This document shows, one piece after another, positions 40,001 to 53,099 of a stretch of DNA of 64,000 nt; the stretch's first letter is position 1; each line of letters begins with the position of its first letter. The stretch lies in NCBI RefSeq assembly GCF_014805625.2, contig NW_023998415.1:29573453-29637452 (forward strand). Reading direction: 5' to 3'. Source of the DNA: Glossina fuscipes. Its lineage: Eukaryota > Arthropoda > Insecta > Diptera > Glossinidae. A model generated the notes under the pieces. It ran no database searches and had not been told where the DNA came from. It saw nothing but the letters and a program-made list of their open reading frames with translations. The position numbers and the translations under genes were made by a program.

Positions 40001-42600
40001 AGTATCGTATTATGTTTGACAAACAATTAATTTTGATGGACTTGAGAGATTAAAGTTTATATGAATTTTTATGATTGACGTCAAATATTTCATTGATAAA
40101 CAGGTGAGCTTTCCCTGAATGCAGCCTTCAGCCTATTCACTTTTTTTTTTATTTTATACCACACATGAACACATGCACACGCAGATATGTTAAGTATATT
40201 ATCAATTTTGCTTAGATGGCATATATCACTTAAAATTATTTTTGGTACTTTTGTAGTAAGACGAGCAGAATATAACCGCTTAACGCATAACAAGATCGTG
40301 TTAGTTAGGATAAATGATTTTTCAACGATTATTTCGCCTTTTTTCTTTTTTTTTTTTTTGTCAATCTATCTGCTTTCAATTTTGTGCGAATATCTCCGCA
40401 GGGGAAAACTGAGGGCACAGAAATACCGTAAACTCTACGAAGGATTTAAGCTTTACTATCTAAGAGAAGAATCGGAAGGAGTCCGCTCGATAAGAAGACA
40501 TTTTCCTTCTTTCAAATAGTCCCCTGCTATGGAGGCCATGAAATTATGTTCTCTATCCAGTCCGTTCTAATAGCGTTGCGAAGTAATAGTGGACAGAGAG
40601 GAAGGATAATGCTACGGATAGCTTTCCGCGATATATAGAAATTCGAAATCCAACAGTGGCTACGAATGCGTGTAGTATCTAACGAAAGCTACATAGTGTC
40701 GAAACTTTGTGTATGTTCAATTGGGTCAGGTTGCGTGTGGGGTTTTTTATGCTAAAAGCACCGAGATAATCTCCTATCTGACTGCTGCGTACAGCGCTTG
40801 GGGGTACATCGTGGTGGCTGTGTTTAGTTCAATACCGCGGCCGCATTACATCAAGATGGATAAGTTAAAACACTAACCAGACTTGCGAGAAAAGTAGCTC
40901 ATAAGAACTCATTGCAAGTATATCGCTTATCAAGTTAAGAGATTGTGTGCGCGGCATGCGTGGGGTTAAGTTTCTTGGTACGTACCTACGTAAATGGAAG
41001 TCCGTTATTTTTTCTCACTTCATAAATTCCTAGGCGACTGGAGCAAACGATGAGAGCTCAGGTAAGGTACTTTACCGTTCATGCAAAAGAATCGTATTAT
41101 CCTTGACTTTGTTTCATTTATGCCACTCCTTTAATTTAACTGGATTAATTCCATCTATATTTCTAATTTGAGAGCAAGAAGACCTAATATGGCTGTGGGA
41201 TATATACAAGAAAATAACGGCGCTTCCTGATATATTTTTTGTGGGAAAGTCCGTATATATGATCCGTATATAAGATTTATAACAGGTCTGTGATGTATTA
41301 AAGGTGTCAGAGCGCCCGACTCTATGAGCTGCACGCACGGGGAAGATCCGAGTGCACCTTATGCTACTTCTGGAATAGTTTGTCAGGGAGGAACGAAGTC
41401 TCTGACAATCGAATGCGGCCCTAACAAGAGAAGCCTGGTGCTTTTTTTGCTTACCCCAAAATTACGATAGCATTAAATAATTCGAGCAGCTACACCATTC
41501 AAGTGTAACTACATACTTCCCAAAGTATTGCCTAAAGTATGCTGGTACGAACATTTGTAAAGTTAAGTGGCAGCTGTAAAGAGAGCCGAATTTTCGAGGC
41601 ATCGCCTTTCAAAGAGTATCCTCTAAAGGTCTCCAACCCTGCAAGCGTAGATATGGCATCGTTTTACTACGTGCGTCATTAAGCATATTTGTCTACTGCT
41701 ATAGCAAATACTAAAGCCAACCATTGCAAAAGAAGCTTTCCAAATTCACGAAAACAGTTTCATGATCTACACGGAGCATGTGTTTGTCATGTGATTAGTT
41801 TTGACTTTACAGGCAGTATTATTTTTTGCGGTAGTTTTTTTATGAAATAGTAATTGTTGGCCATTTTTTTTCTCGGTAACATCCAAACGTAATCTTAATC
41901 GACCGGATAAATATTTTAGGGCTCGTTAAAGCAATATTTATCGAAATCTTTTTGCAAATGCATAACAGATTGTCATCAGTATTCAACTATGCTTTTAGGT
42001 TTTAGTGGGTCCTCTAAGTAAAACGGGGACTTGATCAACTGTTTCCTTGCTTGTGCCGTTACAGTTTTGCTTACACCCAATAGCGTTGGTAATACTATTA
42101 ATACACAAATAAGTTAAATGGCGTCTAGTAATGCCTGCAAGGTATTGCGAGCTATTTTATAGCATCACTGTTTACCTTAATTATATAGCACAAGCAGACT
42201 GTCGCATTAATTGAAAGCTAAATATGCCGTCAGTACTGTAACAGTATTGTCAAAATTGCTAACTACTATGCGTCGCACACATATATAGTAGACTGTAAAG
42301 GATTTCCAAATTTTCGTTGCGACAAATTTATTCACCAGAATGCTCTTCCTTACGATCAGACAAATGCATATGATAATCACAACATTTCTTAATTAACTCT
42401 TACACATGTTGCAAATGCTTTGCATAACTCGGTGAAGGGATTTTTGAAATGCAGGGATGCAATTGCGTCATTTGGAAATGCTTACGATCGATTTAAGTGC
42501 GCGTAAAACAAATAAGAAGCGTTTCGATATTTTTTTTTATCGCTCTATACGGTCTGGTGCGTAGTCTACTTTGGTGCTTTCCTTTGTAGACATAAGTTCA
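40001..42600. other. Repeat-poor non-coding stretch, possibly old transposon remains
   Basis: Base composition is more even than in the TA-rich blocks and simple repeats are scarce. A plus-strand frame near 41300 contains spaced residues L-H-x-x-G-R-S-x-C-x-x-C, which faintly recalls the C-terminal Cys/His region of LINE ORF2 proteins, but I cannot support that call. No intact gene. Confidence 0.4.
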
Positions 42601-42639
42601 AACTATTAAGGTACACATACACAGAGGGAATGACATCAA

Positions 42640-43160
42640 TTCTGAGCAAAATATTTTTTGTGTACAGTGAAATTCCATTTCATCTTCTTATCCTTTTAGC
42701 ACAAAAAAAATTTCATTCATAAGAAATGGAAATTTTCGAACATGACGAAGGAAAGAATGCCTCGCAAAGAATGCTCACTAAACATTCAAACACAGTGTTT
42801 ATATATTTTAAATGACTGCTATTACGGCAACTATGCATCATCTTGATAAGTAACTTTCGACATTCGTTTGCAAAATTTTCTGCTTGTTGACAGCAGCGAG
42901 AGGAATCAATGCTCTCGTCAAGTTGGCGCAATTTATCATACACGGCTTCCGTCTAATCGCGCCCAGCAAATAGCATTGCCATATGCAGCGTCAATTCGGG
43001 CTTTTGCAGCTTCTTCCTTCTAGGATCAAAATCTTCTTCGCATATTGTTACCGTGCATTACCCAATTTCCGTCAGTCGTTATCAACGCGAGGTACGTAAA
43101 AATCAAGCTCCTTTTCATGTCCAATCTCATGCAAATGACTCAAACCATTGTTTATGTGTC
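42640..43160 (-). pseudogene. Decayed mariner transposase fossil (copy C)
   Basis: Minus strand. About 43145-43095 reads SHLHEIGHEKELDFYVP, close to the mariner linker (H-L-x-x-I-G-x-x-K-K-L-D-x-W-V-P). After a deletion that removes the first catalytic Asp region, LTLHMAMLFAGRD corresponds to the L-x-x-K-x-M-L-x-x-W-W-D block, and YDKLRQLDESIDSSRCCQQ (in 42943-42860) to Y-E-L-L-x-x-x-x-T-I-x-S-x-x-Y-C-Q-Q. VTYQDDA near 42840 matches the second Asp motif (Q-D-N-A). The P-Y-S-P-D-L-A-P-S-D block is only faintly visible as FECLVSILCEAFFPSSC. Frames change and stops occur, so it is inactive. Terminal repeats were not found. Confidence 0.6.
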
Positions 43161-45555
43161 ATTGTCCCCTTTCGCAACGGTGTCATAATGTTGCGCCCTT
43201 CCTCAATGTCGTAAAGCATTATGACAACTTTTTCAACGGTAGTCGACGATCAAAATGCGGCGCGTAGAGTTTAAAAGAGCGACAACGAGAGAACTATTCA
43301 CGTTCTGTAGATTTTTATTCGAAGTTTTTTTCACAAGAATGCGAAACTTTATCGTTTCCGTTGAAGTTGTAACGCAAACTATAGAGCATTTTTTTAGAAT
43401 ATGATTTGAATGGGGGTGTGTCTATCTCTCTTTTGGACATCCTCCAATATGAAACTTTCTAAGAAACGTGCGACTTTTTATATGGCGAACAAAGCCCAAG
43501 TTTTTCAAACCTTATCCAGAAAATTGGTCTATAATAGTAATTTGACGAAAAGGTTGAAAGTAATGAAATTTGAATCGTTCGGGTCTATTTTCTTCTCGAC
43601 TTCGTCTCGTTCAAGGGTTCTCGTGAAGAGTAAGTTCTTATGCAAGTATGGATGAGGAATAATCAGATCTTCAATCGAAAAATTAAATTTTGTTCATTTC
43701 AGCAACGGCAGCTAATTATTTCTCCTTTTTTATATTCAAGATAAGTGTTTTGCATGAAACGCGTTATTGATTATTATAAGAATATATGAAGAATTGCATT
43801 AAATGAAGTTTTTCAAGGGCATTGAATGCTCGCCCGGTGCGCGAGTAAAAGGTTTTTATTTGTTTCTTTCATTTTTCTTATATAATGTGACAAACGCTAT
43901 AGTAAAGTTTGATAGCGGAAGGATTTTATCACAGTTACTTAACTCCAAAGTCGTTATAGTGAGATGGTCAAAAGTAACGGTTTTCGTTTCGTAGTTAAAT
44001 TGACACATCCGGGCCCACCGTTAAATATCCGACATCACCCTAAAGTATATCTAACAAGTTGTTAAAGTCAAGCGTTGCATGGGCAGTGGTAGAAAAAAGT
44101 GGTGCAATCCGAACCATTTTCAAAAGCGTTCGTCCGAGCGTTGGGCCGAACAAAATTGCAACCTGGAAGTTGAGCACAAGATTAGGTGGATTGACAAGCT
44201 TAGATAAAAGGTGGGCATATCTCAAGTTCTTCTGCGCCTTACAACTCTTCGCACAAAACTTAATATATCTTCTACCACAAGTGGTGTTAAGTAGGATAAG
44301 AGCATGAATATAGGGCAGTCGTAGTGGGGCCATGATTTTACAAAAACCCATTTCACTATTACGCTCGTCTTGTTCTACTAATACAAAATTGCAAAGTAAA
44401 ACGTGAATTGTGTTGAGAAAAGCGCCAAGAACTTCTTCTTTCACCTAATATTTCACGTTTTTCAATTACTTATTATGGATTTGTGTGTATGTGCTGCGAC
44501 ATTTCATATGCTATACCATTTGAAATAAGTGCGAAAAACTTTTACGGATCTTATAAAAATACCAAGGAATAAAAATTGTGGATGAACCTATTCAGAGTTT
44601 CATATTGCTCCACCTGTGCTTTTCGGTACGACTTCCTACGAAGCGAATTATTCTCATTTATATACAAATGGGGATTATTATGATCTAAATTTCAGTGTAC
44701 TGAGCCTGTGATATATTAAATTTCGATTCTATATAAGATGAATCCTGCACAATATTGTAAGAATTACATACATGTGCCTACGTACTCCCTCCGTCGAAGC
44801 GATTTAGACGCGCTTATCTACCTGTCGAAGTTACGATGACGTGTGGAGGATTACGTTTAAGCTTAAGCTTAAAACTCGCCCTTCTCTCTATAGCCGTACT
44901 CATCGATGTGACCATATTCAGTTGGCGTACCCGCCACGCCTAGCGTACGTATCTTATATTATAGCTAATAGTACGACATGATGTGAATGGATATTTATGT
45001 TAGAACGTACGGCGCTGCCGCATATTTATAATGCAAAATTGTCCCAAAATCTCGGATAGAACCAAGTGGTATGCCAACAAGTCGTCACTTTTTTTCTTTT
45101 TTTTGTATATCTCAAAAGAGCAAACTTTTGAATATTGTCAAGTATAAGGGAAAGAGAGAGAGAGAATTACATATATATACTCCTCGTCTAAGCTATGATC
45201 CCTTGGTATAAAATAATGGCTAAAACATAGCTTGAGTCGATCACAAAGATCTAAACGTCACTGCCAATATGTTTTGCTTACAAGCCACTAATTTTATTTT
45301 TTAAGCTTAATAAATTTTTATAATAGCCTCAGTTCACGTATACGGAGCCAGGTCAATGAAAAGGACAAGAATGCGATTGCGTATGCAGAAAAAAAACAAA
45401 GCAAAAGCAAAATTGAAGTAAAGTAACTCTGGGAAGGGGAGAGAAAGGGCAAAGGAAGAATAAAAACAAAAGTAATACAATTGAAGACTTCAAAACCAAT
45501 AACAACTATGTGTGCCCGTACGTGTGCTTAGTAAAGAACTAGCAATAATCGTAAT

Positions 45556-45592
<37 letters not shown>
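45556..45592. repeat. (TAA)n array
   Basis: About 12 uninterrupted TAA units. Its neighbourhood shows no tRNA-like head, so it is not evidently a SINE tail. Confidence 0.9.
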
Positions 45593-45594
<2 letters not shown>

Positions 45595-45941
45595 AGCAAT
45601 AATAACAACAACACTAGCAAAAATAACGACAGGATAAAGTTAAAATCCATAAATAATAACGTAAAATGATAAATTGCGAACTGCACATAATTATGCAATT
45701 AAAGTTCAACGTTGTTGTTGCTATTGTTTTTGATGTTCTTGTACTATAAGCTATTATTGGCTGACTAACTGAATGCATTCATACGCACTCATACTTATAT
45801 GTATCCATGCATGAATATGAACATCGATATACGAGCGAACGCATGTCCGTACCCTTGTCCGTAACCATTCATCGAACAAAGTTATATTAAATTTTGTCAA
45901 TGCATTAATATTTTTAATTGAAAGTAAACAAACAAAAAAAA

Positions 45942-45977
<36 letters not shown>

Positions 45978-48071
45978 AACAATTTTTATCGGTTTTGAAT
46001 TGATAATTGGTTCGATCGTTGTCATCTACGTATTCGTCTAATGAGATTAACAACATTACAATTTTTACATAAACAAATGAATTTTGCCAAATTAATGGAC
46101 ATTCTAAGAAGGAATCCAACATTCCTCAGAAGACAAAAATTTATTACCAAAACACTTATGTATTCATGGATTCTATTAATATATATTTCATTATATAACA
46201 TTGACTTATGGAACTAACTAACGAACATTAACCTCTCAAATCGCTTAACACTCACCAGTTTCCCAGTTCTTTTGCTTTTGCCCAATTTTTGTATTAAGTT
46301 ATTTTTCATCGTTTGTTCGCATTTATACGAAGTAATAGTTAGCGAGAGAGGTATACAAAATTCGATTTAAGCCGATCGATCATAAATTTCTTAAATGTTT
46401 CGTGGTGATGATGCATTTTCGTTACCGATGTTATTATGGTTGTTAAGCTATAAGCGCTCAGCAAAAACAAAAACAAAAAAAAAAAAAAACGAAAAACGAA
46501 ACAAAACAAGAAAGAGACGATAAAGTCTTAAAGGCACGCAGAATTTTTTCATCATATACGTTACACATACATACATGCATTGCATAAACGCACGCATACT
46601 TAGCAAAACATAAACATGATAAACTATAAATATTGTGTACACATATTAACCGGTAAACAAAAAAATATTCACCTTGCGACGAATCTTATATGCGCACCCG
46701 TAACCCGCAACATGCTCCATAAATTTAATAAATAAAAACTCATAAAATTGAAATGCAACTCTGGCATTAATAGAACTACCAAATATCGAGTTGACATTAA
46801 CATAAAAAAAATTTTTCAAATTTCATTTAATTTTGTTTTTTTTTTTAATATTATTTCAAGGCTTTTTCGCTTATCATTATCATTATTATCATTTTTTTTT
46901 TTTTTTTTTTTTTTTTTGCATTTCTGTTTTTAACGCTCGCCGCAAATAAAACGTTAAAAAGAAATATGGCACAGAGGCTACAAATGTTCGCATCTTTCAA
47001 GCGCGAGTTTAAATGCATACGGTTCTATGCAATTATAGAGCGTAAGAGGTTCTAAAGCTTTCCAGATATTTAAAATTAATTTGTGTTTGCTTGGAGATCT
47101 GATGTGGTTCAAGGCTTGAGTTCTTAATGAAAAGAAAAAAAAAAAAGGCAGAACTAATATTATTTCTTAAATTTTTTAGAAATACATTTAACAAAGACTT
47201 GTTAGACACCACGGTTATGGCGGACAGGTCATAACGCCGGACACTGTATATAGTATTCCGAACCAAAAAAGGTGCTGGAGCTTCGAAGAATCGTAGCATC
47301 CTAGAGGGCCTAAAGTGGCACGAGCGGGTGCAATAGATCTTTCAAATTGCATTACGGATTGCTCGTACGACAGCACATTAAACATATGTGTGTTTTCCCT
47401 TTTGTTTTTTCCCTTGAAGACTCGTGTAAGTTCCCCATGAACATACTGCTGTAAATAGAATTTGTTAGAAATGTGCGAAAACTGCAGTGGAATGGATTAA
47501 AAAATATTTATACCACTGTGTCCGCGTATTTCACAACCTCAGTTATGAGATGATTTCTTTAAAACAAAGAAATAAATCGTAGCAAGGCCTCATAACTAAA
47601 TTGCTTTAAAGAAATCACTACTTGCCCTCAACAGTTTTTATTGCTTTCATATAGAAAACGTTCTGCGTGTTTTCTGCTAATCGTTATTCTATTTAAGTAT
47701 AAACAGTAAAAAAAAAAAAACAACAACAACAAAAAAACATTCTGCATAGATTCAATTATTCGTTGAGTTAGTTACTGCAATCAATTCTGTTCATTAGCTT
47801 TTCGATATTTTGGTATAAGGCATTTGGTGGATAATTTAGTTAAGTACACTAAGATATTTTCTTTTACACATAATTAATAATCGTTGATATATATTGAAAT
47901 TCATCAACCATTTACAAGAATCGAAACCGATAATCAGAGATCCCATAAAATGTTGTTATTCTCGATTATCATAAGTATTTCAGTTGAATTAGTCGTCGCC
48001 GTAAGTTCTGTCTATCTATCAGGGAATAAGCAAGAGCTTATAAGACCATAAGAGATATTATCACGACCACA

Positions 48072-48083
48072 AGAGACAGAGAG

Positions 48084-48156
<73 letters not shown>
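48072..48156. repeat. (GATA)n followed by (GA)n
   Basis: About nine GATA units run directly into about 20 GA units. GATA and GAGAG are binding cores for GATA factors and GAGA factor, but this may be no more than microsatellite drift. Confidence 0.9.
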
Positions 48157-48157
<1 letters not shown>

Positions 48158-48851
48158 GTAATTTCCCAATAACAAACAGGGTTAGGGTCACAGTAGAGAA
48201 AAAACAGTGACTTAGCTATGGGAGATATTGAAACAAAATAGAGGCATGTTCTTGAATATTATATACAGAAATATTTCGTTTCGGACCATTTAAAAGATCG
48301 ATATAAAGGAGTAACTGACACGCCCATAAGCTTGATGATGAATATAATTTTCCTATTTACCTTTTCTGGATGTTGTGTATGCTTGTTTAAAAAAAATATT
48401 TCAATTTTTTCCTTTTAGTTCGCTTATATATATATATAGGTGTATAGATGTGTGCACACTTTGTTTAATAAAAAGAAAAGAAAAATATATTATGTTAATG
48501 TGTACATATAGACGAATGTAATCACTAACACATACACATATAGTTATTAATAATATAAAAGGGAGCTGAGGTTTGTTTGTAAAGACCACAACAAACAACA
48601 AGAATACAATGCATAAACCGCAACAATATGTAGCATGTACAGAATCAGCATCAGCATCGTCATAATTATCATCGTCACTATCATCATCATCATCATCATC
48701 CTATCATCGTCATTTTCATTATTATTACCATCATCAACCAGCTCGCCATCATTATTGGCCAGATTCATGGATGCTAACGACAGAAAGACTGCATACTTAC
48801 TAATATACATATACATATATACAACTTGTATGTTTAATATTATAAGCATTT

Positions 48852-48889
48852 AAAACAAACAAACAAACAAACAAACAAACAAACAAAAT
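48852..48889. repeat. (AAAC)n array
   Basis: About nine AAAC units without interruption. Confidence 0.92.
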
Positions 48890-49832
48890 ATTTATTGCAA
48901 ACCTATGCGAAATTTATGCGCATATCCTTTTTGTCTGCCACGCATAACAATAACATAAACAATTTTGCTTATAACATATGCGTACATATATGTTTCGAAT
49001 ATACATACGTTTATTTGTAAATATATATGTATGTAGAAGTACGCATATAAACATATTTTGCTGATAGCATGGATGGTTTTGGGTATCGTTGCTATTTTAT
49101 AATATTTCGTTTTATTTTAGAGTCTCTATAAAATTATTATTGCTATTGCTGTTTGTTGTTGTTATTATTATTGTTGTTGTTTTTTTTTTTTTTGATTTAA
49201 TTGAATATTAATAATAAATACAAAAGCTTTTATATAATTCTTGTGGTTTCTTTGTAATTAAAAACGAAAGATGATTACAATGGAAGATGATGGTGACGTA
49301 AACGTCCCCGATGATGACAAACCATTAACAATAACCAATAAAACTTAATTGAAGTTCTTTGATTATAAAATTTCAGTAGCGCAGAGCCTCATGTCTACGC
49401 ATAACAGCGTAAACATCACTACGAAAAAGCGAAGACAAAAAAAAACAAAAAAAGGAAAAAAATAGTTTCCTTTTTATTAAATGAAAAGTCAAATGAGACG
49501 CTCTCTCTCTCTCTCTCTCTCTCTCGCTTTCTCTCTATATTCTATATCCGGCTCTCTGTTAAACTCTCTGCGACAATAGTTACTATTAAAATCGATCATT
49601 TTTTATGCGCCCGTTTAATACTAACGTTGTCCTCGCCAAATTTATAGATACGAAAGCATACATAATAATATAGATAGATGTATATGTATTTTGTGATTAT
49701 GTTTTCGTCGTATATGGAAAACTCGTTGATGTTGTTCGCTTGTAATTCTCACGTTTATTTTTTTCTCTATGAAACATATCAACTATGTATGCCTGCATGC
49801 ATGCTTGTATATAAGTAAATGCACATATCGAT

Positions 49833-49836
<4 letters not shown>

Positions 49837-49896
<60 letters not shown>
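49837..49896. repeat. (TA)30 array, longest TA run in the window
   Basis: Sixty bases of perfect TA, flanked on the right by a short TG run. Perfect alternating AT of this length can extrude a cruciform. The 138-codon frame on the minus strand (49697-50113) runs through it and is not a gene. Confidence 0.95.
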
Positions 49897-49898
<2 letters not shown>

Positions 49899-50316
49899 TT
49901 TGTGTGTGTGTGGATGCTTGTATAGCTATAAACTATGGAAAATAATGAAAATAATATATGATGGGATGAGTTGAGCTTTATAAGTTTGTTATGAATTATT
50001 AAATTTAATTTTCTACATTTACTTGACTGGCCATATTCATGCATTTTGCACAAGTCGCACACGCATACATTCACAATTATACATATAACAGACTCAGCCA
50101 CTGTCACAGTCACAAATATACATGTGTAAATATTCTTATGTATATTATATATACATTATGCCATTAAAACCCACACATTCAACCATTATGCTTCGTATGT
50201 GTGCGTGTGTGTATGTGTATGTGTGTACATTGTATATTCATATATATATTTTCATCTCTCTATATTTATACATACATTACTTACACTGCACACATATACA
50301 CACATATCATGCATCG

Positions 50317-50337
50317 ATCAATAATTTCTAGGACTAA
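50317..50337 (+). repeat. Left terminal inverted repeat core of mariner copy D
   Basis: ATCAATAATTTCTAGGAC... matches the complement of 51001-51021 at 17 of 21 positions. The outermost bases (50307-50316) are more diverged. Confidence 0.75.
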
Positions 50338-51000
50338 GAAATAACTAAGAAAAAAACATATATATATATAAATTTTTTGCAAGATGCGATTCTATTCATC
50401 GACATAATCTTCTTTAAGAGTGCTACAATCAGTCCAACTAATGCTTCCCAATTGTTTCGAAATCTTTTCAACAGAATAATTTATCGAAATCCTCAAAATA
50501 CGCTTCAGTTTACCACAACGACCTAATCATTTGAAGCACATTTTTGCGCATGGGCCACCCTTTCGAGGTTTGCAAACAAATAATAGCCGCTGGAGGTCAG
50601 ATCTGGAGAATATGTTAAATGATGAATAGCACCGTAATCATCAACCTGGAACGTGCCTCACTTATCTCATTATGCTTTTCGATATTTTTAGGATGTCATC
50701 GAACTCCGGCAAACTATTTTTGGCGTCCTTTACGATCGATTTTATCGGCGACTGTACGACTTCGTTAAACAACAAAGCAAACAACAGATACGATGTTGTT
50801 TTCGACGCTGAATGCTGAGCTCGGACGTTGTTTCGTGATTTCATAAAGCGGCGTTTAATCAACGCACAAAATCCGGATTTTCCCAATTCTTTAAAACGTC
50901 ATGACACTAAATCCACTGTTACTCATAAGCAAATATTCGAGATGGCAGCCTGTAATAGCGTTTTTTTTTTTTGTTGTTTTGGGATGACATCTATACGATA

Positions 51001-51021
51001 TCAGTCCCGGAAATTATTGAG
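51001..51021 (-). repeat. Right terminal inverted repeat core of mariner copy D
   Basis: Plus-strand TCAGTCCCGGAAATTATTG... continues to an end in TTA at 51031, a plausible TA target site. Confidence 0.75.
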
Positions 51022-51031
51022 CAATATATTA

Positions 51032-52124
51032 CGTGCTTACATACAAGTTCTTCTTTGTTTGTAAAAAGTTTTCCAGTCATTCTCTACAGGGTGATACCGT
51101 TAATTCTCTAACATTCGAATATACGGACATGTATGTTAATTCAATTATCAATCGATTAATGTCATCCGAATCTGACATCGATTTCAGTCAAATTCCCGGC
51201 TGGGATATATATGGGTATGGGTCTTCAAATTTTTTTGCGTAAATTTTGTCGGCAAATTTTGTAAGCTCGGAGTAACGTGAATTGGGATATTAAAGGAAAG
51301 TTTTTTTTGACGCACTTTTTTTGTTCACTTCACCTTACGAAATCTAGAATCCGATCTAATTGATAATCAAAAGAAGACTCTTTTTCCAGTGATAAAATTT
51401 CCCATATTCCGTATTTTAGTGCCCATCAAAAGAAGAATGAAGAAAAAAGAATACCCTGCAGAGTTATTAGTTCTTTTAGACTGAGTTCAATTAATTTGTC
51501 CCATAAAAAATGATTTGACTTTGTGACACGTCTTGTCATACTTGCACTTGGATTATTTAAAAAATAAACACCGAACAAGTATCATCTGGCTCGGCTTCAG
51601 AAGGGGGGACACACACGATGCGTTTACATGTGTCTCATTATGTTTATTAGCCAATGTTTGTTTTTTTTAGGGTTTCTTTTATCATTTTCTTTGTTTATCA
51701 ATCCGTCCGTCCAATCGTCTATTCGCTTGTTCGTAGAAATAAGTTTTAAAAATTGGTCGCATTTTCGAAATTGCAAACGGAATGGCGCAGAGAACTTGGA
51801 ACAAATTCTGAACTGAAATATTAACTAAGATTAATCGAATTCTTCCGATTTTGAAAAATTGACATAGTTTTGCATACATTCAGTTGTATCGGGTATACAC
51901 CGTAAAGCAAATATCATTATTATGATATTATTCTTTATTTTTTTATGTGCTGAGCTGTAAGTTGGAAAATGTAGTTTTTCAACTTAAGTTAAGTTTAAAA
52001 TTCATCTTACCCTGTTTTTACTGATTCTATATGGCCATGTCAGTATATATATATATATATGTGCGTATATGTATGCGTTTGCATATGTAGATGATTGTAA
52101 CAATAACTTTGCTTTTGTGTGTGC

Positions 52125-52155
<31 letters not shown>

Positions 52156-52465
52156 GTTTATGTGTGAGGCAATTAATTTTAAATTTTCTTATTAAAAACA
52201 TTATTTGAATTTTAAGTCATTTAAAATTTTTCGTGTTTATACTGTGAAATGAGTTTTTCCATCAATGAGCAATTTGTTGTTGCTGTTGTTACTGCTCTTG
52301 CTGTTTTTAATCATGCATGCATGCATGCATGCATGCATACATGTACATATACGTACATGTACTTTGAAAAAGGTTTATTTATAATACCAAAAACTTAATC
52401 TTTTTGTGTTAATTTTATATATTATAATAGGTTTAAAATTTACCCGCATACACACACCCATAAAC

Positions 52466-52511
<46 letters not shown>

Positions 52512-53090
52512 CGCGATAGAGTAGATGTAAACAACTCATCCATACCTTTTGATTACAACCAGAGATGGCTAAGGAAGCAAGAGAAATATCTCTTTCGATT
52601 TCAAGCCAACTTCATTAAAACACATTTACTTTGGTTTTTTCTTCCTCTTCCTCTTTTTTTTTTTTGTTTTTTCCTTTATAAAATATTAATTCCCGAACAT
52701 AAAAATGATTGATAAGTAAGTGCCTACTGCATGTGCAATTTGATATGCGTTGATCGCGTTAAGTACTATACGCTATGAATCTAATATAACTAAAATGCAA
52801 TTCGCGCATGCGCTTATTGCGTTTTACATTCATACGATCTGAAAAATAATTCTATGCGCAAATATAGTTTTATTTATTTCGTACAAAAAATTAACGGTAA
52901 ACAATTTTAATGGATCTAGAATCTGCCTTTATGAAGTACTTCTTTCTGCATTCATCTGCATCTGTGGTCCTATTACCTGAGATTATCGAAGTAAGTTTGT
53001 CATTCAATAGAAAATAATTATATGGGCAATTATCATCATTCGCTAGCTAAATAGGAAAGGCATTGTCAATATATGTATATTATTATATAT
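51032..53090. other. Non-coding stretch
   Basis: (TA)n at 52131-52154 and 52476-52507 and an (ATGC)n array at 52312-52337. Short frames at 51033-51242 and 51628-51879 show no domain. Confidence 0.55.
52312..52337. repeat. (ATGC)n self-complementary array
   Basis: About six and a half units of CATG/ATGC. The unit is its own reverse complement, so the array is also a hairpin-forming palindrome. Confidence 0.9.
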
Positions 53091-53099
53091 ATATAAATG

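Larger units (their letters stand above)
43200..50300. other. Non-coding stretch with many simple repeats toward its end
   Basis: 43200-45300 has few repeats and includes a 134-codon minus-strand frame (44444-44040) with no recognised domain. From 45500 on come (TAA)n at 45556-45592, (TA)n 45943-45966, T run 46892-46918, (GATA)n(GA)n 48072-48156, (CAT)n 48638-48710, (AAAC)n 48852-48889, (CT)n 49500-49535 and a 60-base (TA)n at 49837-49896. No gene called. Confidence 0.55.
50307..51031 (-). mobile_element. Internally deleted mariner with both terminal repeats (copy D)
   Basis: Minus strand. The N-terminus lies at 50886-50662 as a 74-codon open stretch that aligns with the start of a mariner transposase: GKSGFCALIKRRFMKSRNNV at the first residues, and DAKNSLPEFDDILKISK near its end, where the second DNA-binding helix region ends in D-I-x-x-I-S. 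The start codon is TTG where ATG is expected. A jump of about 180 codons relative to a full transposase then leads to the C-terminus: AIHHLTYSPDLTSSGYYLF (third Asp kept) and WTDCSTLKEDYVDE followed by TAG at 50394-50392. The ends carry inverted repeats; the core 50317-50337 pairs with 51001-51021 at 17 of 21 positions, and the right end finishes in TTA. At about 725 bp against about 1.3 kb for an intact element, it is a non-autonomous relic. Confidence 0.87.

Noticed and set aside
49697..50113. 138-codon minus-strand open frame
   Set aside because: A (TA)30 array supplies a long Tyr/Ile stretch; the flanks have no domain.
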